From Candidatus Dormiibacter spiritus (GTDB taxonomy: Bacteria; Chloroflexota; Dormibacteria; Dormibacterales; Dormibacteraceae): a DNA stretch of 64,000 bases. Below the pieces are notes generated by a model. The model saw only the letters and a program-made list of their open reading frames with translations, had not been told where the DNA came from and did not search any database. Below are positions 50,671 to 60,100 of this stretch, in pieces. The stretch's first letter is position 1; every line of letters starts with the position of its first letter. Made by a program: the position numbers and the translations under genes. The DNA is taken from contig QHBT01000043.1 of the NCBI GenBank assembly GCA_003244185.1, positions 62,001 to 126,000 on the forward strand. The letters run 5' to 3'.

Positions 50671-50925
50671 CGACAGCTCCAGAGCCACGTAGACCTATAC
50701 ACGACGGACACCAGTTTGGTTTCAGGCCGGCAGAAAGTCATCCCCGTCTGGTGAAGACCAAGCCCCAATCAGGGTTGGCAGTGCGGCAGACCGCCGTGGG
50801 TTTACGTGGGCTTTGGGCTGAGGGGGCAGTCGCGGAAAGAGCTGTCCCACAGGAGGGTCCGTAACTTACCGACTAGGGAATCCGCGCGACGGTCGCTGCC
50901 CAGTTCTTTCGCATGCCTGAAGGCA

Positions 50926-51123
50926 TCAGCCGAGGGACATGCCCTGCTCTTGGAGAGCCTCCTGAAGTAGTGCCAACGCTTTCGGTCCCATTCCGTGAAG
51001 CTGTTTCAGCTGGGAGGCCGGCACGCCCGCCAGGTCTCTGAGTTGTGTGTATCCGGCAGCGGTGAGTGCCCGGGTGGCGGGTGCTGCAACGCCCTTGGGG
51101 AAGTCGACCTCCGGCGGTGTCAC
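50926..51123 (-). CDS. Small helix-hairpin-helix protein
   Basis: A 65-residue protein with the pattern of the alpha-CTD/helix-hairpin-helix domain: GVAAPATRALTAAGYTQLRDLAGV then SQLKQLHGMGPKALALLQEAL, where HGMGPKAL is the hairpin. Such stand-alone proteins are common in actinobacteria and Chloroflexota and probably bind DNA non-specifically. The GTG start has TACCAT 6 bases upstream. The 587-residue open frame covering this region on the same strand is a shadow. Confidence 0.75.
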   Translation of the reverse strand: MTPPEVDFPKGVAAPATRALTAAGYTQLRDLAGVPASQLKQLHGMGPKALALLQEALQEQGMSLG

Positions 51124-51129
51124 GGCGTG

Positions 51130-51135
51130 ATGGTA
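51130..51135 (-). promoter_or_regulatory. -10 element (TACCAT) of a leaderless promoter
   Basis: On the minus strand TACCAT is followed by 6 bases and the GTG at 51123 of the helix-hairpin-helix gene. Confidence 0.4.
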
Positions 51136-51202
51136 TCCGGAAGGAGGGGCGCTGCTGCAAACGAACCCCTGGCGTCGCGTGGGGCCACGTTGGCGTGCGG
51201 TG

Positions 51203-51223
51203 GCACCATAGTGGTGCTATTAT
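51203..51223 (+). promoter_or_regulatory. Operator (GCACCA-TAG-TGGTGC) and -10 box (TATTAT), leaderless
   Basis: A perfect 6-base inverted repeat with a 3-base centre (51203-51217) abuts TATTAT (51218-51223), which lies 6 bases before the ATG at 51230. Binding of the encoded ribbon-helix-helix protein here would block the promoter, so autoregulation is likely. Confidence 0.55.
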
Positions 51224-51229
51224 GGCGTC

Positions 51230-51745
51230 ATGGATCTCACGCCGTACGTCGAAAGTCTCCGCCATGAGCTTGCCGTGGCCGCCGAGGCCGGAGGGGAAGA
51301 CGTTCGCGCACTGGCCGAGCGACTCACAGCTCCCCTGGAGTCGGCGGTGCGGCTCACCCTGCTGGACGCGCTGTCGACCGCGGCGGACGAGATCACGCGC
51401 GACCTCGCGCCCGGCTCGGTGGAACTCCGGCTGCGGGGCCGCGAGCCCAGTTTCGTTGTGACGCAGCCGCCCGCCGATCACCCGTTCGAGGGGAGTGACC
51501 TGGCCGCGTTGGGTGCCGCGCCCGTCACGGCGGAGGGCGAGGAGGGCGCGATGGCGCGGATCAACCTCCGCCTGGACGAACATCTGAAGGGACGGGTCGA
51601 GGCCGCCGCCGGCCAGGCGGGGCTTTCGGTCAACGCCTGGCTGGTACGGGCGGCCGCGGCTGCGCTGGGGTCCGACGCTCCCGGCCGCCTCTTGGAACGC
51701 CGCGCCGCCCGCTCCGGTGAGCGCTACACGGGCTGGGTGCGCTGA
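51230..51745 (+). CDS. HicB-like ribbon-helix-helix regulator
   Basis: A 171-residue protein whose C-terminal part (MARINLRLDEHLKGRVEAAAGQAGLSVNAWLV split near residues 107-138) is a HicB/Arc-type ribbon-helix-helix DNA-binding domain. The N-terminal ~100 residues are helical and unfamiliar (AVAAEAGGEDVRALAERLT). No HicA toxin is adjacent; instead a DUF4097 protein and an ABC exporter follow, so it is more likely a cassette regulator than an antitoxin. Confidence 0.8.
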   Translation: MDLTPYVESLRHELAVAAEAGGEDVRALAERLTAPLESAVRLTLLDALSTAADEITRDLAPGSVELRLRGREPSFVVTQPPADHPFEGSDLAALGAAPVTAEGEEGAMARINLRLDEHLKGRVEAAAGQAGLSVNAWLVRAAAAALGSDAPGRLLERRAARSGERYTGWVR

Positions 51746-51824
51746 GGTGGGACACGACACCGCACGGCCAGTTGCTCGTCCCGTGAGCGGGATGCCCCCG
51801 CTGATCACATCGGGAGGAATCACC

Positions 51825-52705
51825 ATGCCGACCTTCGACACCCCTGAGCCGATTTCCGTCGTGATCGAGCTTGTCGTCGGTGACGTCCGCATCACCGCGA
51901 GCGACCGCGACAACACAGTCGTGGAGGTGCGGCCAAGCGACGCGTCCCATGAGCCGGACGTGCGGGCCGCAGAGCAGACGCGTCTCGAGTACACGGCCGG
52001 CCGGCTGCTTGTCAAGGCGCCGAAGCAGCGGGCTCTCGGCCTGTTCGGCAAGGCCGGGTCGATCGACGTGACAATCGACCTGCCCGCCGGCTCGCACTTG
52101 CAGGGCGACGCCGCGGTGGCGACATTGCGCTGCGCGGGCCGCCTCGGCGAGTGCCGGGTCAAGATCGGGGCCGGCGACATCCAGCTCGACCACACGGGCA
52201 CCCTCGACCTGAACACCGGTGGCGGCGCCATCGTCGTGGACCGCGTCGCGGGCGACGCCGAAGTCAGCACCGGGGCCGGCCGGGTACGCCTGCGCGAGAT
52301 CGACGGCGCCGCTGTGATCAAGAACTCTAATGGCGCTACCTGGGTCGGCGTAGTCACGGGCGACCTCCGGGTCAACGCGGCCAATGGCGACATCACCGTC
52401 GGCCTCGGGAACGCCGAGGTCACCGCCAGCACCGCCAACGGTGACGTCCGCATCGGCGAGGTCGCGCGTGGCTCCACCTCGCTCAAGTCCGGCTTCGGAC
52501 GGATCGACATCGGCATCCGGGCCGGTACCGCCGCACGCCTCGACGTGCACACGAAGTTCGGGAGGGTTCGTAACCACATGGAGGCCGCCGACAGCCCCGA
52601 GCCGTCCGACGAGGCGGTGGAGGTCAGCGCCCGCACCGGCTACGGCGACATCGTGATCCGCCGTTCCCTGAATCCCGGGAATGGACTCATCGACAAGGAG
52701 GCGTT

Positions 52706-52709
<4 letters not shown>
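51825..52709 (+). CDS. DUF4097 beta-strand-repeat protein
   Basis: A 294-residue protein made of short repeating beta strands (VGDVRIT, GAGDIQL, TGAGRVRLREI, ANGDITVGLG, ANGDVRIGEV, GYGDIVIRR), the DUF4097/adhesin-like right-handed beta-helix pattern. No signal peptide or membrane segment is seen, so it is probably cytoplasmic. GGGAGGA lies 8 bases before the ATG. It overlaps the ABC ATPase by 4 bases. Function unknown; these genes often accompany ABC exporters. Confidence 0.82.
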
Positions 52710-53664
<955 letters not shown>

Positions 53665-53668
<4 letters not shown>

Positions 53669-54459
53669 GTACCCTGCGCTACACAGTCACCGATTCGGCA
53701 ACGATGCTGCGCCGCAACCTCCGGCACCTGCAGCGCTACCCGTCCGTGACACTGTTCGTCGTCGGCATTCCGGTGGTCCTGCTGCTGCTGTTCGTCTACG
53801 TCTTCGGCGGTACGCTGGGTGCCGGACTCGCGGGCGTGTCAGACGGCCGTACCGCCTACCTCAATTACGTCGCCCCCGGAATCATCCTGATGACGGTGGC
53901 CGGCGCAGCACAGGGAACTGCCATCTCCGTCGCCATGGACATGACCGCAGGCATCATCGCTCGCTTCCGGACCATGGCCATCTCCCGCGCCTCGGTGCTG
54001 ACGGGCCACGTCCTCGGCAGCATGGTTCAGTCAATGCTCAGCGTCGCAGTCGTCATAGGTGTGGCGCTGCTCATCGGGTTCCGGCCCACCACCGATCCCC
54101 TGAAGTGGATCGCGGCGATCGGTGTCCTCGCGATGATCAGCTTTGCGCTCATCTGGCTGTCGGTCGCGTTGGGCCTGGTCAGTAAGAGCGTCGAGACCGC
54201 CAGCAACCTACCCATGTTCCTGATGCTGCTGCCGTTCCTCGGCAGCGGTTTCGTCCCCACGGCATCGATGCCGGCCGGGCTGCGCTGGTTCGCCGAGTAC
54301 CAGCCCTTCACACCCGTGATCGAGACGCTGCGGGGACTGCTGATGGGCACCCCGATCGGCAACAGCGCCATACTCGCTGTCGCCTGGTGCGCCGCGATCA
54401 CAGTTGTCGGATACGTCTGGGCGCGGGCGTTGTACAAGCGCGACCCCGCAGCACTGTAG
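53665..54459 (+). CDS. ABC-2 type exporter permease (DrrB-like)
   Basis: A 264-residue six-helix ABC-2 permease. Marks are LQRYPSVTLFVVGIPVVLLLLFVYVFG at the first helix, GTAISVAMDMTAGIIARFRTM in the coupling region near residue 88 and GFVPTASMPAGLRWFAEYQPFTP near 194. ATG at 53665 overlaps the ATPase stop; the longer upstream open frame is the ATPase in another frame. Forms the exporter with the DrrA-like ATPase. Confidence 0.92.
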
Positions 54460-54546
54460 ACGGACCTGGCCGCCGACGCACGCGGCGCGAGATCCGGTGG
54501 GATCGCGCAGATCGGACCACACGGCCGGCGGGGCGACTCCAGATGG

Positions 54547-54945
54547 CTACCGGTGGTCGATAGCCTCGACCCGGCAGGTGGGTCCGGTTGCCGCTTCGAG
54601 CCGTCGATCGGTGGTCAGGAGGACGGCGTCCAGCGCCTCAGCGAGTGCAATGTACATGGCGTCCCAGCCTCGCACGGTGTCTCGCAGCTCCCAGGCACGG
54701 GAGAGGAGAACGCGATGGCCGAAACGCTCGCCGGGCCAGGCCTCGAGGTCTTCAATCGCCTGGGTGGCCTCGGTGCGATCCAGTCGTCCACGAAGGTGCT
54801 CGCGCCGGATGACGCCGAAGACCTCGACGTCGACTATGTGCGGAGCCGCCTGGTCTGTGTCGGCGGCCAGCCTGTCGCGGATCGGTTGGGCGCCGGGACC
54901 GCCGATCAACACCTCACAGAGGCAGGAGGCGTCAACGACCAGCAT
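54547..54945 (-). CDS. vapC: VapC-like PIN-domain toxin
   Basis: A 132-residue PIN-domain ribonuclease. The acidic active-site residues are in VVDASCL (D5), DVEVFGV (E41), GWDAMYIAL and LTTDRRL. Such toxins cut tRNA or rRNA when the antitoxin is lost. It overlaps the antitoxin gene by 14 bases, the usual order antitoxin then toxin. Confidence 0.9.
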   Translation of the reverse strand: MLVVDASCLCEVLIGGPGAQPIRDRLAADTDQAAPHIVDVEVFGVIRREHLRGRLDRTEATQAIEDLEAWPGERFGHRVLLSRAWELRDTVRGWDAMYIALAEALDAVLLTTDRRLEAATGPTCRVEAIDHR

Positions 54946-55177
54946 CGGCCGGCGCCCCGCGCTGCTCGTCGAGCGCGGCTAAGATCTCGACCCGCCCGAG
55001 TGGTGAGGAGCGCCGCCGGGTGCGCTTCAGCCATTCCTCCATGCTGGGCCGTGCAGCCAGTCGCCCCGCCTCCGCGCGCAGCAGTTGGGGGACGCTGATG
55101 CCGATCTCAGACGCGCGCCGAACCAGTCCCGCGTAGACGTGGTCGTCAAGATCCCGGATCTGCACGGTCTTGGGCAC
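54932..55177 (-). CDS. vapB: VapB/FitA-like antitoxin
   Basis: An 81-residue antitoxin: an N-terminal ribbon-helix-helix (VQIRDLDDHVYAGLVRRASEIGIS, residues 5-28) of the FitA type and a C-terminal toxin-binding tail (MEEWLKRTRRRSSPLG and following). GTG at 55177 lies inside an inverted repeat likely to be its own operator, with TAGAGT 6 bases upstream of the start. Confidence 0.85.
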   Translation of the reverse strand: MPKTVQIRDLDDHVYAGLVRRASEIGISVPQLLRAEAGRLAARPSMEEWLKRTRRRSSPLGRVEILAALDEQRGAPADAGR

Positions 55178-55194
55178 ATGTTGACTCTAACATG
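55177..55194. promoter_or_regulatory. VapBC autoregulatory operator/promoter
   Basis: CATGTT-GACTCT-AACATG is a perfect 6-base inverted repeat overlapping the vapB start codon. On the minus strand TAGAGT (55189-55184) lies 6 bases before the GTG, so the repeat covers the -10 box of an apparently leaderless transcript. Confidence 0.55.
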
Positions 55195-55294
55195 CGACAG
55201 TGCATCTCTGCGTGCGATTTAGCATCACCGTTGACCAGCCATGGTCCGCCGGTGAGGCGCGGCCGGCGGAGGTCCGTAGACCGTTGTAGAAGGG

Positions 55295-55313
55295 TATACT
55301 CCTTCTGGAGTAT
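55295..55313 (+). promoter_or_regulatory. PadR operator with -10 box
   Basis: ATACTCC-TTCT-GGAGTAT (55296-55313) is a perfect 7-base inverted repeat. TATACT (55295-55300) is a good -10 box inside its left arm, and GGAG (55307-55310) in its right arm serves as ribosome-binding sequence 8 bases before the ATG at 55319. Binding would block both transcription and initiation. Confidence 0.55.
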
Positions 55314-55318
55314 TCATT

Positions 55319-55993
55319 ATGGAGTTCGGTTCTCTCGGTCTGGCCGTCATGGCCCTGCTGCATGAGGCGCCGATGCATCCCTACGAGGTGGTGGGGCACA
55401 TGCGGCGGCGACATCTTGACCAGCACATCAAGCTCAATTTCGGCTCCCTTTACCACACCTTTGACAAGCTTGAGCGGCAGGGATTGGTGGAGGCGAGGGA
55501 GGTGAACCGAGAGGGGCACCGGCCCGAGCGCACCGTTTATCGCCTGACGGCTGAAGGCCGTCAGCGATTCGCGGAGCGACTGGTTCGGATGCTGCGCCAG
55601 CCTGACGCGGTCTACAGCGACTTCGAGGCGGCGCTGGCCTTCCTCTACCGGCTGCCTAAAGAGCAGGTCGTGGACACCTTGCGCCAACGGGCTGATGCTC
55701 TCGATGCCGAGTGGGTGGAGACAGGTGCTCAGCTGGGGTGGCTCGCTGACAATGGACTCTCGCGTCTATCGGTGGTCGAGATGGAATTCGGTCAGGACCG
55801 GCGCCAGTCGCAAGCCCGCTGGTGCCGGGCGCTGGCGGCCGAAATCGAGAGCGGCGAGCTGGAATGGCTGGCCGGGTGGAAAGGAGCCCCCAATCTAACC
55901 GGCGCAGCCGACGATTCCCAAGAGCAGGGAACAGAAGGGGGTGACATCGCAGTTGGTGGTCAGGTGCATGTCTTGGAGGTGGAGACAAGGTGA
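55319..55993 (+). CDS. PadR family transcriptional regulator
   Basis: A 224-residue regulator with a PadR winged helix (about residues 5-85; MALLHEAPMHPYEVVGHMRRR and LYHTFDKLERQGLVEAREV) and the C-terminal helical Vir_act_alpha_C-type dimerisation region. It overlaps the following MFS exporter by 4 bases and has a palindrome over its promoter, so it is probably a drug-responsive repressor of the exporter. The last 40 residues are a loose tail. Confidence 0.9.
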   Translation: MEFGSLGLAVMALLHEAPMHPYEVVGHMRRRHLDQHIKLNFGSLYHTFDKLERQGLVEAREVNREGHRPERTVYRLTAEGRQRFAERLVRMLRQPDAVYSDFEAALAFLYRLPKEQVVDTLRQRADALDAEWVETGAQLGWLADNGLSRLSVVEMEFGQDRRQSQARWCRALAAEIESGELEWLAGWKGAPNLTGAADDSQEQGTEGGDIAVGGQVHVLEVETR

Positions 55994-57642
55994 AATCGTG
56001 GCGGGGTAACCCGTGGGCAATCCTGCTGGTGCTGTGCATGGGCTTCTTCATGGTTCTGTTGGACCTGACGATCGTGAACATCGCGATCCCGAGCATCATC
56101 GACAGCCTGAAGGCAGGGCTCGATCAGATTCTCTGGGTGCTCAACGCCTACACCCTGACCTACGCTGTGCTGCTCATCACGGCCGGGCGGCTGGGTGATC
56201 GCTTCGGCCAGCGCAACATGTTCGCCGCGGGCCTTGCGATCTTCACTGCCGCGTCGGCATATTGCGGTCTGGCCCAGGATCCCTCCCACCTGATCTTCGC
56301 CCGGATCCTCCAAGCCATCGGCGGCGCCCTTCTGACCCCGCAGACGCTGGCCATCCTGACCACCCAGTTCCCGCCTCAGCGGCGGGGTGCCGCCTTCGGC
56401 GTGTGGGGAGCCGTCGCCGGCGTCGCCACACTCGCGGGGCCCACTCTGGGGGGCTTGCTCACCACCTACCTCGACTGGCGCTGGATCTTTTACGTCAACC
56501 TGCCCATCGGTATCGCGACCATCGTGCTGGCGCTCCTGATCATTCCCGACGTGCGGCAGGGCCGCCGCGGCGGCATCGAGCTGGTGGGCATCATCCTGGC
56601 CTCGCTCGGACTCTTCCTCATCACCTTCGGTCTCATCGAAGGCCAGAAGTTCAACTGGTCGACGTTGACAACTCAGGCGGGCATCGACATCACCATCCCT
56701 GAGGTGTTGATCCTGGGTGCCGTGGTGCTCGCAGCCTTCTTCGTCTGGGACTTCTTCCGGATGACGCCGCTGGTTCCCCTTTCGCTTTTTCAGGACCGCA
56801 ACTTTTCAGTGATGAACTGGGTCAGTGCGGTCCTGACCTTCGGCATGATCGGCCTCTTCCTGCCGCTCACCATCTACCTTCAGTCGGCGCTCGGCTTCTC
56901 GCCCATCAAGGCTGGCCTGACACTTGCCCCGCAGTCGCTGATCTCAATGGCGGTGGCACCCTTCGCCGGCCGCTACGCCGATAAATACGGCGGCAAGTAC
57001 ATAGTCATGGCAGGGCTTGCCCTCTTCGCCGTCGGGATGACGATCATCGACTTTCTCGCCGGTCCCACCTCGGATTGGTACAACTTCCTGCCCGGCGTGC
57101 TGGTCGCCGGCTTCGGGCTGGGCATGACCTTCGCACCGCTCTCCACAGTTGCGCTTCGCAACATCCGGCCCCGGATGGCAGGGGCTGCCTCAGGTGTCCT
57201 CAATACAGTGCGCCAGTTGGGGGGTGCGGTCGGCAGCGCGGTGGTGGGTGCCGTGCTTCAAAACCGGCTGGCGACAGCTTTCCACGACCAGGCTGTGCAG
57301 CGCTCGGGACAGCTCCCGCCGGCGGCCCGGCAGCCCTTCATCGACGGCTTCAGCAAGGCCGCCTCCGGCGGTCTCGACGTCGGCAGGCACCAGTCGACAG
57401 CGCCCATCCCGGGAGTGCCGCCCGAGGTGGCCCAGCAGATCGCAAAGGTGGCGCACGACGTCTTCGCCTACGGTTTCATCGACGCCATGCGGCCCACCCT
57501 TGTGGTGCCCATCGTGATGCTGGCAGTGGCGTCGATCAGCTGTCTGGCGATCAAGCGGCGGGTCCGGCCGGCCACGGCGCCCGCAGGGCGAAGCGAAGCC
57601 AGCCAGGAACTTTCGCCGGCTGAGCCGGTGACCGCCGGCTGA
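55990..57642 (+). CDS. DHA2 family (EmrB/QacA-like) MFS drug exporter
   Basis: A 550-residue exporter of the 14-helix DHA2 family. Marks are LLDLTIVNIAIPSI near residue 19 (motif D1), RLGDRFGQRNMF near 66 (motif A), GPTLGGLLTTYLDWRWIFYVNLPIG near 148 (motif C region) and a long C-terminal loop before the last helix. It is the target gene of the PadR regulator immediately upstream. Substrate not predictable. Confidence 0.93.
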   Translation: MKSWRGNPWAILLVLCMGFFMVLLDLTIVNIAIPSIIDSLKAGLDQILWVLNAYTLTYAVLLITAGRLGDRFGQRNMFAAGLAIFTAASAYCGLAQDPSHLIFARILQAIGGALLTPQTLAILTTQFPPQRRGAAFGVWGAVAGVATLAGPTLGGLLTTYLDWRWIFYVNLPIGIATIVLALLIIPDVRQGRRGGIELVGIILASLGLFLITFGLIEGQKFNWSTLTTQAGIDITIPEVLILGAVVLAAFFVWDFFRMTPLVPLSLFQDRNFSVMNWVSAVLTFGMIGLFLPLTIYLQSALGFSPIKAGLTLAPQSLISMAVAPFAGRYADKYGGKYIVMAGLALFAVGMTIIDFLAGPTSDWYNFLPGVLVAGFGLGMTFAPLSTVALRNIRPRMAGAASGVLNTVRQLGGAVGSAVVGAVLQNRLATAFHDQAVQRSGQLPPAARQPFIDGFSKAASGGLDVGRHQSTAPIPGVPPEVAQQIAKVAHDVFAYGFIDAMRPTLVVPIVMLAVASISCLAIKRRVRPATAPAGRSEASQELSPAEPVTAG

Positions 57643-58952
57643 GCGCTATCTTTCCGGCGCGCGCTCCCCAGCGGGAGGGCTGGGTCGAAGTTGGTGGCGT
57701 CCGGCTTCGCTACGCCGAGTGGAACGAGGCCGACGGCGTCGATCGTCCTGTTCTGTTCCTGCTGCATGGGCTCGACGCCAACGTGTATGTCTGGAGCAGG
57801 CTTGCCTCACATCCGCCGGGCTGGCGGCTGGTCGCGCTCGACCAGCGCGGCCATGGCGGCTCTGAGCACCCGGCGGCAGGCTACTCGGTCCAATCAGTCG
57901 TCGCAGATGCTGTGGCCGCGATCAGGCAGCTCGGGCTCCAGCGGCCGGTCCTGGTTGGGCACTCCTGGGGCGGCGCCATTGCGCTGGAGCTGGCGGCCGC
58001 GCATCCGGAGCTGGTCTCCGCCCTGGCCTTCGTGGACGGGCCGGCGGCTGACGTCGCTGGCGCCATGACCTTGGAGGTGGCGGCCGCCCAGATGCTGGAC
58101 GGCGCTCGCGGCTATTCGGCCGTGGAGGCGGCGTTCGCTGCCCAGGAGCGGTACTTAGGCCAGGCCTGGGGAATGGACCTGATTCCGTTCGTCGAGCGCA
58201 GCCTGCGCCAACTCCCGGAGGGGGGCGTGACGTCCAAGCTGACGCTTGAGGCGCGGCTGGAGATCCTCAGCTCGATGTACGAGTACCGGCCGGCAGAGCT
58301 CTTCAGCCAGGTCCAAGGACCGCTGCTGCTGTCGCTGGCGGCCTGGACTCGGGAGACAAAGGCTGAGGTGTTCTTGGGCTGGAAGCGAGCGGCCGCAGCG
58401 CACGTCCAAGAGCAGCGCAGCGACTCCTGGGTGCGCTGGTATGAATCTCATCACGAGGTGACGCTTTTCCAACCGGGCCGGCTCGCCGCGGACCTGGAGC
58501 GCCTGGCCTTCGCCGCGGCGTACTCAGATCTGGCCCATCAGGTAGAGAGGCTCGAGCTGGACTGGCAAACGCCGCTCATTGGCGAGCAGGAGGCTTGGAC
58601 TGCCAAGGACCTGCTGGCGCATCTGGCCAGCACCCAGACTTCCCTGAGCCACCTTGTTCTGACTGCAGGTGCTCAGCTGTGGTCAGAGGCGGCCGAAGAG
58701 GCCCCGCCGTTCGACGCCGACCGCTGGAATGCCAGCCAGGTCGGCCGCCGCCGCCAAACCACTCCTGACGAGCTCATGGAGGAGCTCAGCGCAGGTGCAC
58801 GGCGGGCCACCGAGCTGCTGAGTACTGCCGATCTCGAGGCGCCGACGACTGCTGGTCCGCTGCCGGGCCAACCACTTCGGAAGACGCTCCAGCTGTTGGT
58901 CAGGCATGGCTACGACCACCTTCGTCGACTGCAGGCGGTCGCTCAGGCCTAA
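57639..58952 (+). CDS. Alpha/beta hydrolase fused to a DinB-like domain, apparent CTG start
   Basis: A 437-residue fusion. Residues about 15-285 are an alpha/beta-hydrolase: oxyanion motif LHGLDAN, ALDQRGHGGS, nucleophile elbow GHSWGG, and SHHEVTLFQPG near the histidine. Residues about 290-437 resemble the DinB/maleylpyruvate-isomerase four-helix domain (WTAKDLLAHLASTQ and RHGYDHLRRL). The first usual start is GTG 57783, which would cut off the first beta strand and the LHG motif; the conserved frame reaches back to CTG 57639, overlapping the exporter stop as CTGA, with an in-frame stop just before. Function unknown. Confidence 0.78.
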   Translation: MSAIFPARAPQREGWVEVGGVRLRYAEWNEADGVDRPVLFLLHGLDANVYVWSRLASHPPGWRLVALDQRGHGGSEHPAAGYSVQSVVADAVAAIRQLGLQRPVLVGHSWGGAIALELAAAHPELVSALAFVDGPAADVAGAMTLEVAAAQMLDGARGYSAVEAAFAAQERYLGQAWGMDLIPFVERSLRQLPEGGVTSKLTLEARLEILSSMYEYRPAELFSQVQGPLLLSLAAWTRETKAEVFLGWKRAAAAHVQEQRSDSWVRWYESHHEVTLFQPGRLAADLERLAFAAAYSDLAHQVERLELDWQTPLIGEQEAWTAKDLLAHLASTQTSLSHLVLTAGAQLWSEAAEEAPPFDADRWNASQVGRRRQTTPDELMEELSAGARRATELLSTADLEAPTTAGPLPGQPLRKTLQLLVRHGYDHLRRLQAVAQA

Positions 58953-58956
58953 ACCT

Positions 58957-58972
58957 GGACCACGTCTGGTCC
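58957..58972 (+). terminator. Hairpin after the PadR/MFS/hydrolase operon
   Basis: GGACCA-CGTC-TGGTCC is a perfect 6-base stem with a 4-base loop starting 5 bases after the stop codon, followed by the T-rich GGTCTCTT. It suits an intrinsic terminator. The 240 bases after it contain no gene that can be supported. Confidence 0.45.
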
Positions 58973-59209
58973 GGTCTCTTGACCACGCTCCCTAAATTGC
59001 GTGCGAGCACTTCGCGCTGATGAGAGCACTGGCCTGGTGGCGCTCCTTACTGGCCGCCGCTTCGAGCTACCACACTCACCTCAAGCAGGGTGATGAAAAA
59101 GGGTCGTCGAGTGATTGGGCCGCATGGGCGCCAAGGCGCCGACGAGGCCGCAGGCCCGAAGCCCCTTTTCATCGGCTTGCTAGGTCAGGGATCGGATCAG
59201 CCCTTTACA

Positions 59210-59650
59210 TCAGGGGCCGGGTGTACGTCGGGCGAGCACCTCGCCAAGGCGATCGAGCGCCCGCACCTCACTCCCCATCGTCCGTGCAATCAGTGGCGAT
59301 ATGAGTTTGCTGAAGCCCCGCGGCTCGGCTTCCAAGCTGAAGGTCACGCGGGTGCGGCCGCCCTCATCCGCGAGCTCGTAGCGTCCCGCGGGCCGTACGG
59401 GACCACTCAGCGCCCGAAAGCCGATCAGCGATGGCGCTTCGAGTTCCGAGCGCTCGAAGTCGGCGTCAATGCGCCGACCGAAGGGACCTTTAACCCCCTG
59501 CTTGTAGACAGCGCCAATGCCATCGCCCGACATGCGCTTGATGTCGAGCACGCCGGGCCGCCATTGCGGATCGTTCTCGCTGTCGGCAAGGAAATCGAAG
59601 ACCTCACCGCACGGGCGGTCGATGACTATCGTGTTACTGGCGCGTGGCAT
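59210..59650 (-). CDS. SRPBCC family protein
   Basis: A 146-residue polyketide-cyclase-like START protein: NTIVIDRPCGEVFDFLADSENDPQW near the start, a beta-sheet region with RTRVTFSLEAEPRG and a C-terminal helix. It is the last gene of the ArsR-headed operon and overlaps the preceding AHSA1-like gene by 17 bases. Ligand unknown. Confidence 0.85.
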   Translation of the reverse strand: MPRASNTIVIDRPCGEVFDFLADSENDPQWRPGVLDIKRMSGDGIGAVYKQGVKGPFGRRIDADFERSELEAPSLIGFRALSGPVRPAGRYELADEGGRTRVTFSLEAEPRGFSKLISPLIARTMGSEVRALDRLGEVLARRTPGP

Positions 59651-60098
59651 GGTAGTCCTCCGTTTGAGATGGAAAGAGTGCTCCGAGCTTGTCGAGTCCG
59701 CTTTCCCAGCCCTCGAGATAGGGAGTGCTATCGGCCCCCGGCGGGAAGCCTGCGTGGGTCAGGATCAGCTCGGTCCGACCGCCGAGGTCGATGAACTCGA
59801 CTGTCACGAGCGACTCGGTCGGATCCGGCACGCCAGACTCCCAGCGCCATGTGTAGACGAGTAGCGCCGGCGGCTCCACCGCCCGAAAGGTGCCCGCAAG
59901 TCGCAGCGCCTCGCCGGATGGAGGCTGCATGATGAGCAGGTACCGTCCCCCGGGCCGAAGGTCGATCTCGGCATGTGGCGTGGTGAAGGCGCCCGGACCC
60001 CACCAGCGCTTGAGCTCGTCAGGGTCTGTCCACGCGCGGAAGACCTCGTGCCGTGGCGCAGCGAGAACACGCCGCAAGCGGAGTTCGTGCGAGGCCAT
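59634..60098 (-). CDS. SRPBCC/AHSA1-like protein
   Basis: A 154-residue Aha1-like START protein: LRLRRVLAAPRHEVFRAWTDPDELKRWWGPG then the AGTFRAVEPPALLVYTW and SLVTVEFIDLGGRTELILTHAGFP blocks and the C-terminal GWESGLDKL helix. ATG at 60098 is preferred; a GTG at 60104 overlaps the arsR stop as GTGA. ArsR regulators commonly sit beside such genes and control them. Confidence 0.87.
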   Translation of the reverse strand: MASHELRLRRVLAAPRHEVFRAWTDPDELKRWWGPGAFTTPHAEIDLRPGGRYLLIMQPPSGEALRLAGTFRAVEPPALLVYTWRWESGVPDPTESLVTVEFIDLGGRTELILTHAGFPPGADSTPYLEGWESGLDKLGALFPSQTEDYHATRQ

Positions 60099-60100
60099 CG

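Noticed and set aside
50873-52636. 587-residue minus-strand open frame
   Set aside because: It is antisense to the HicB-like and DUF4097 genes and shadows the small helix-hairpin-helix gene; residues look like a frame-shifted shadow (Arg/Pro/Ser-rich).
58973-59209. Possible small plus-strand gene at 59020-59304
   Set aside because: Arg/Ser-rich low-complexity translation, overlaps the convergent SRPBCC gene and has no ribosome-binding or leaderless signal; nothing supportable in this gap.
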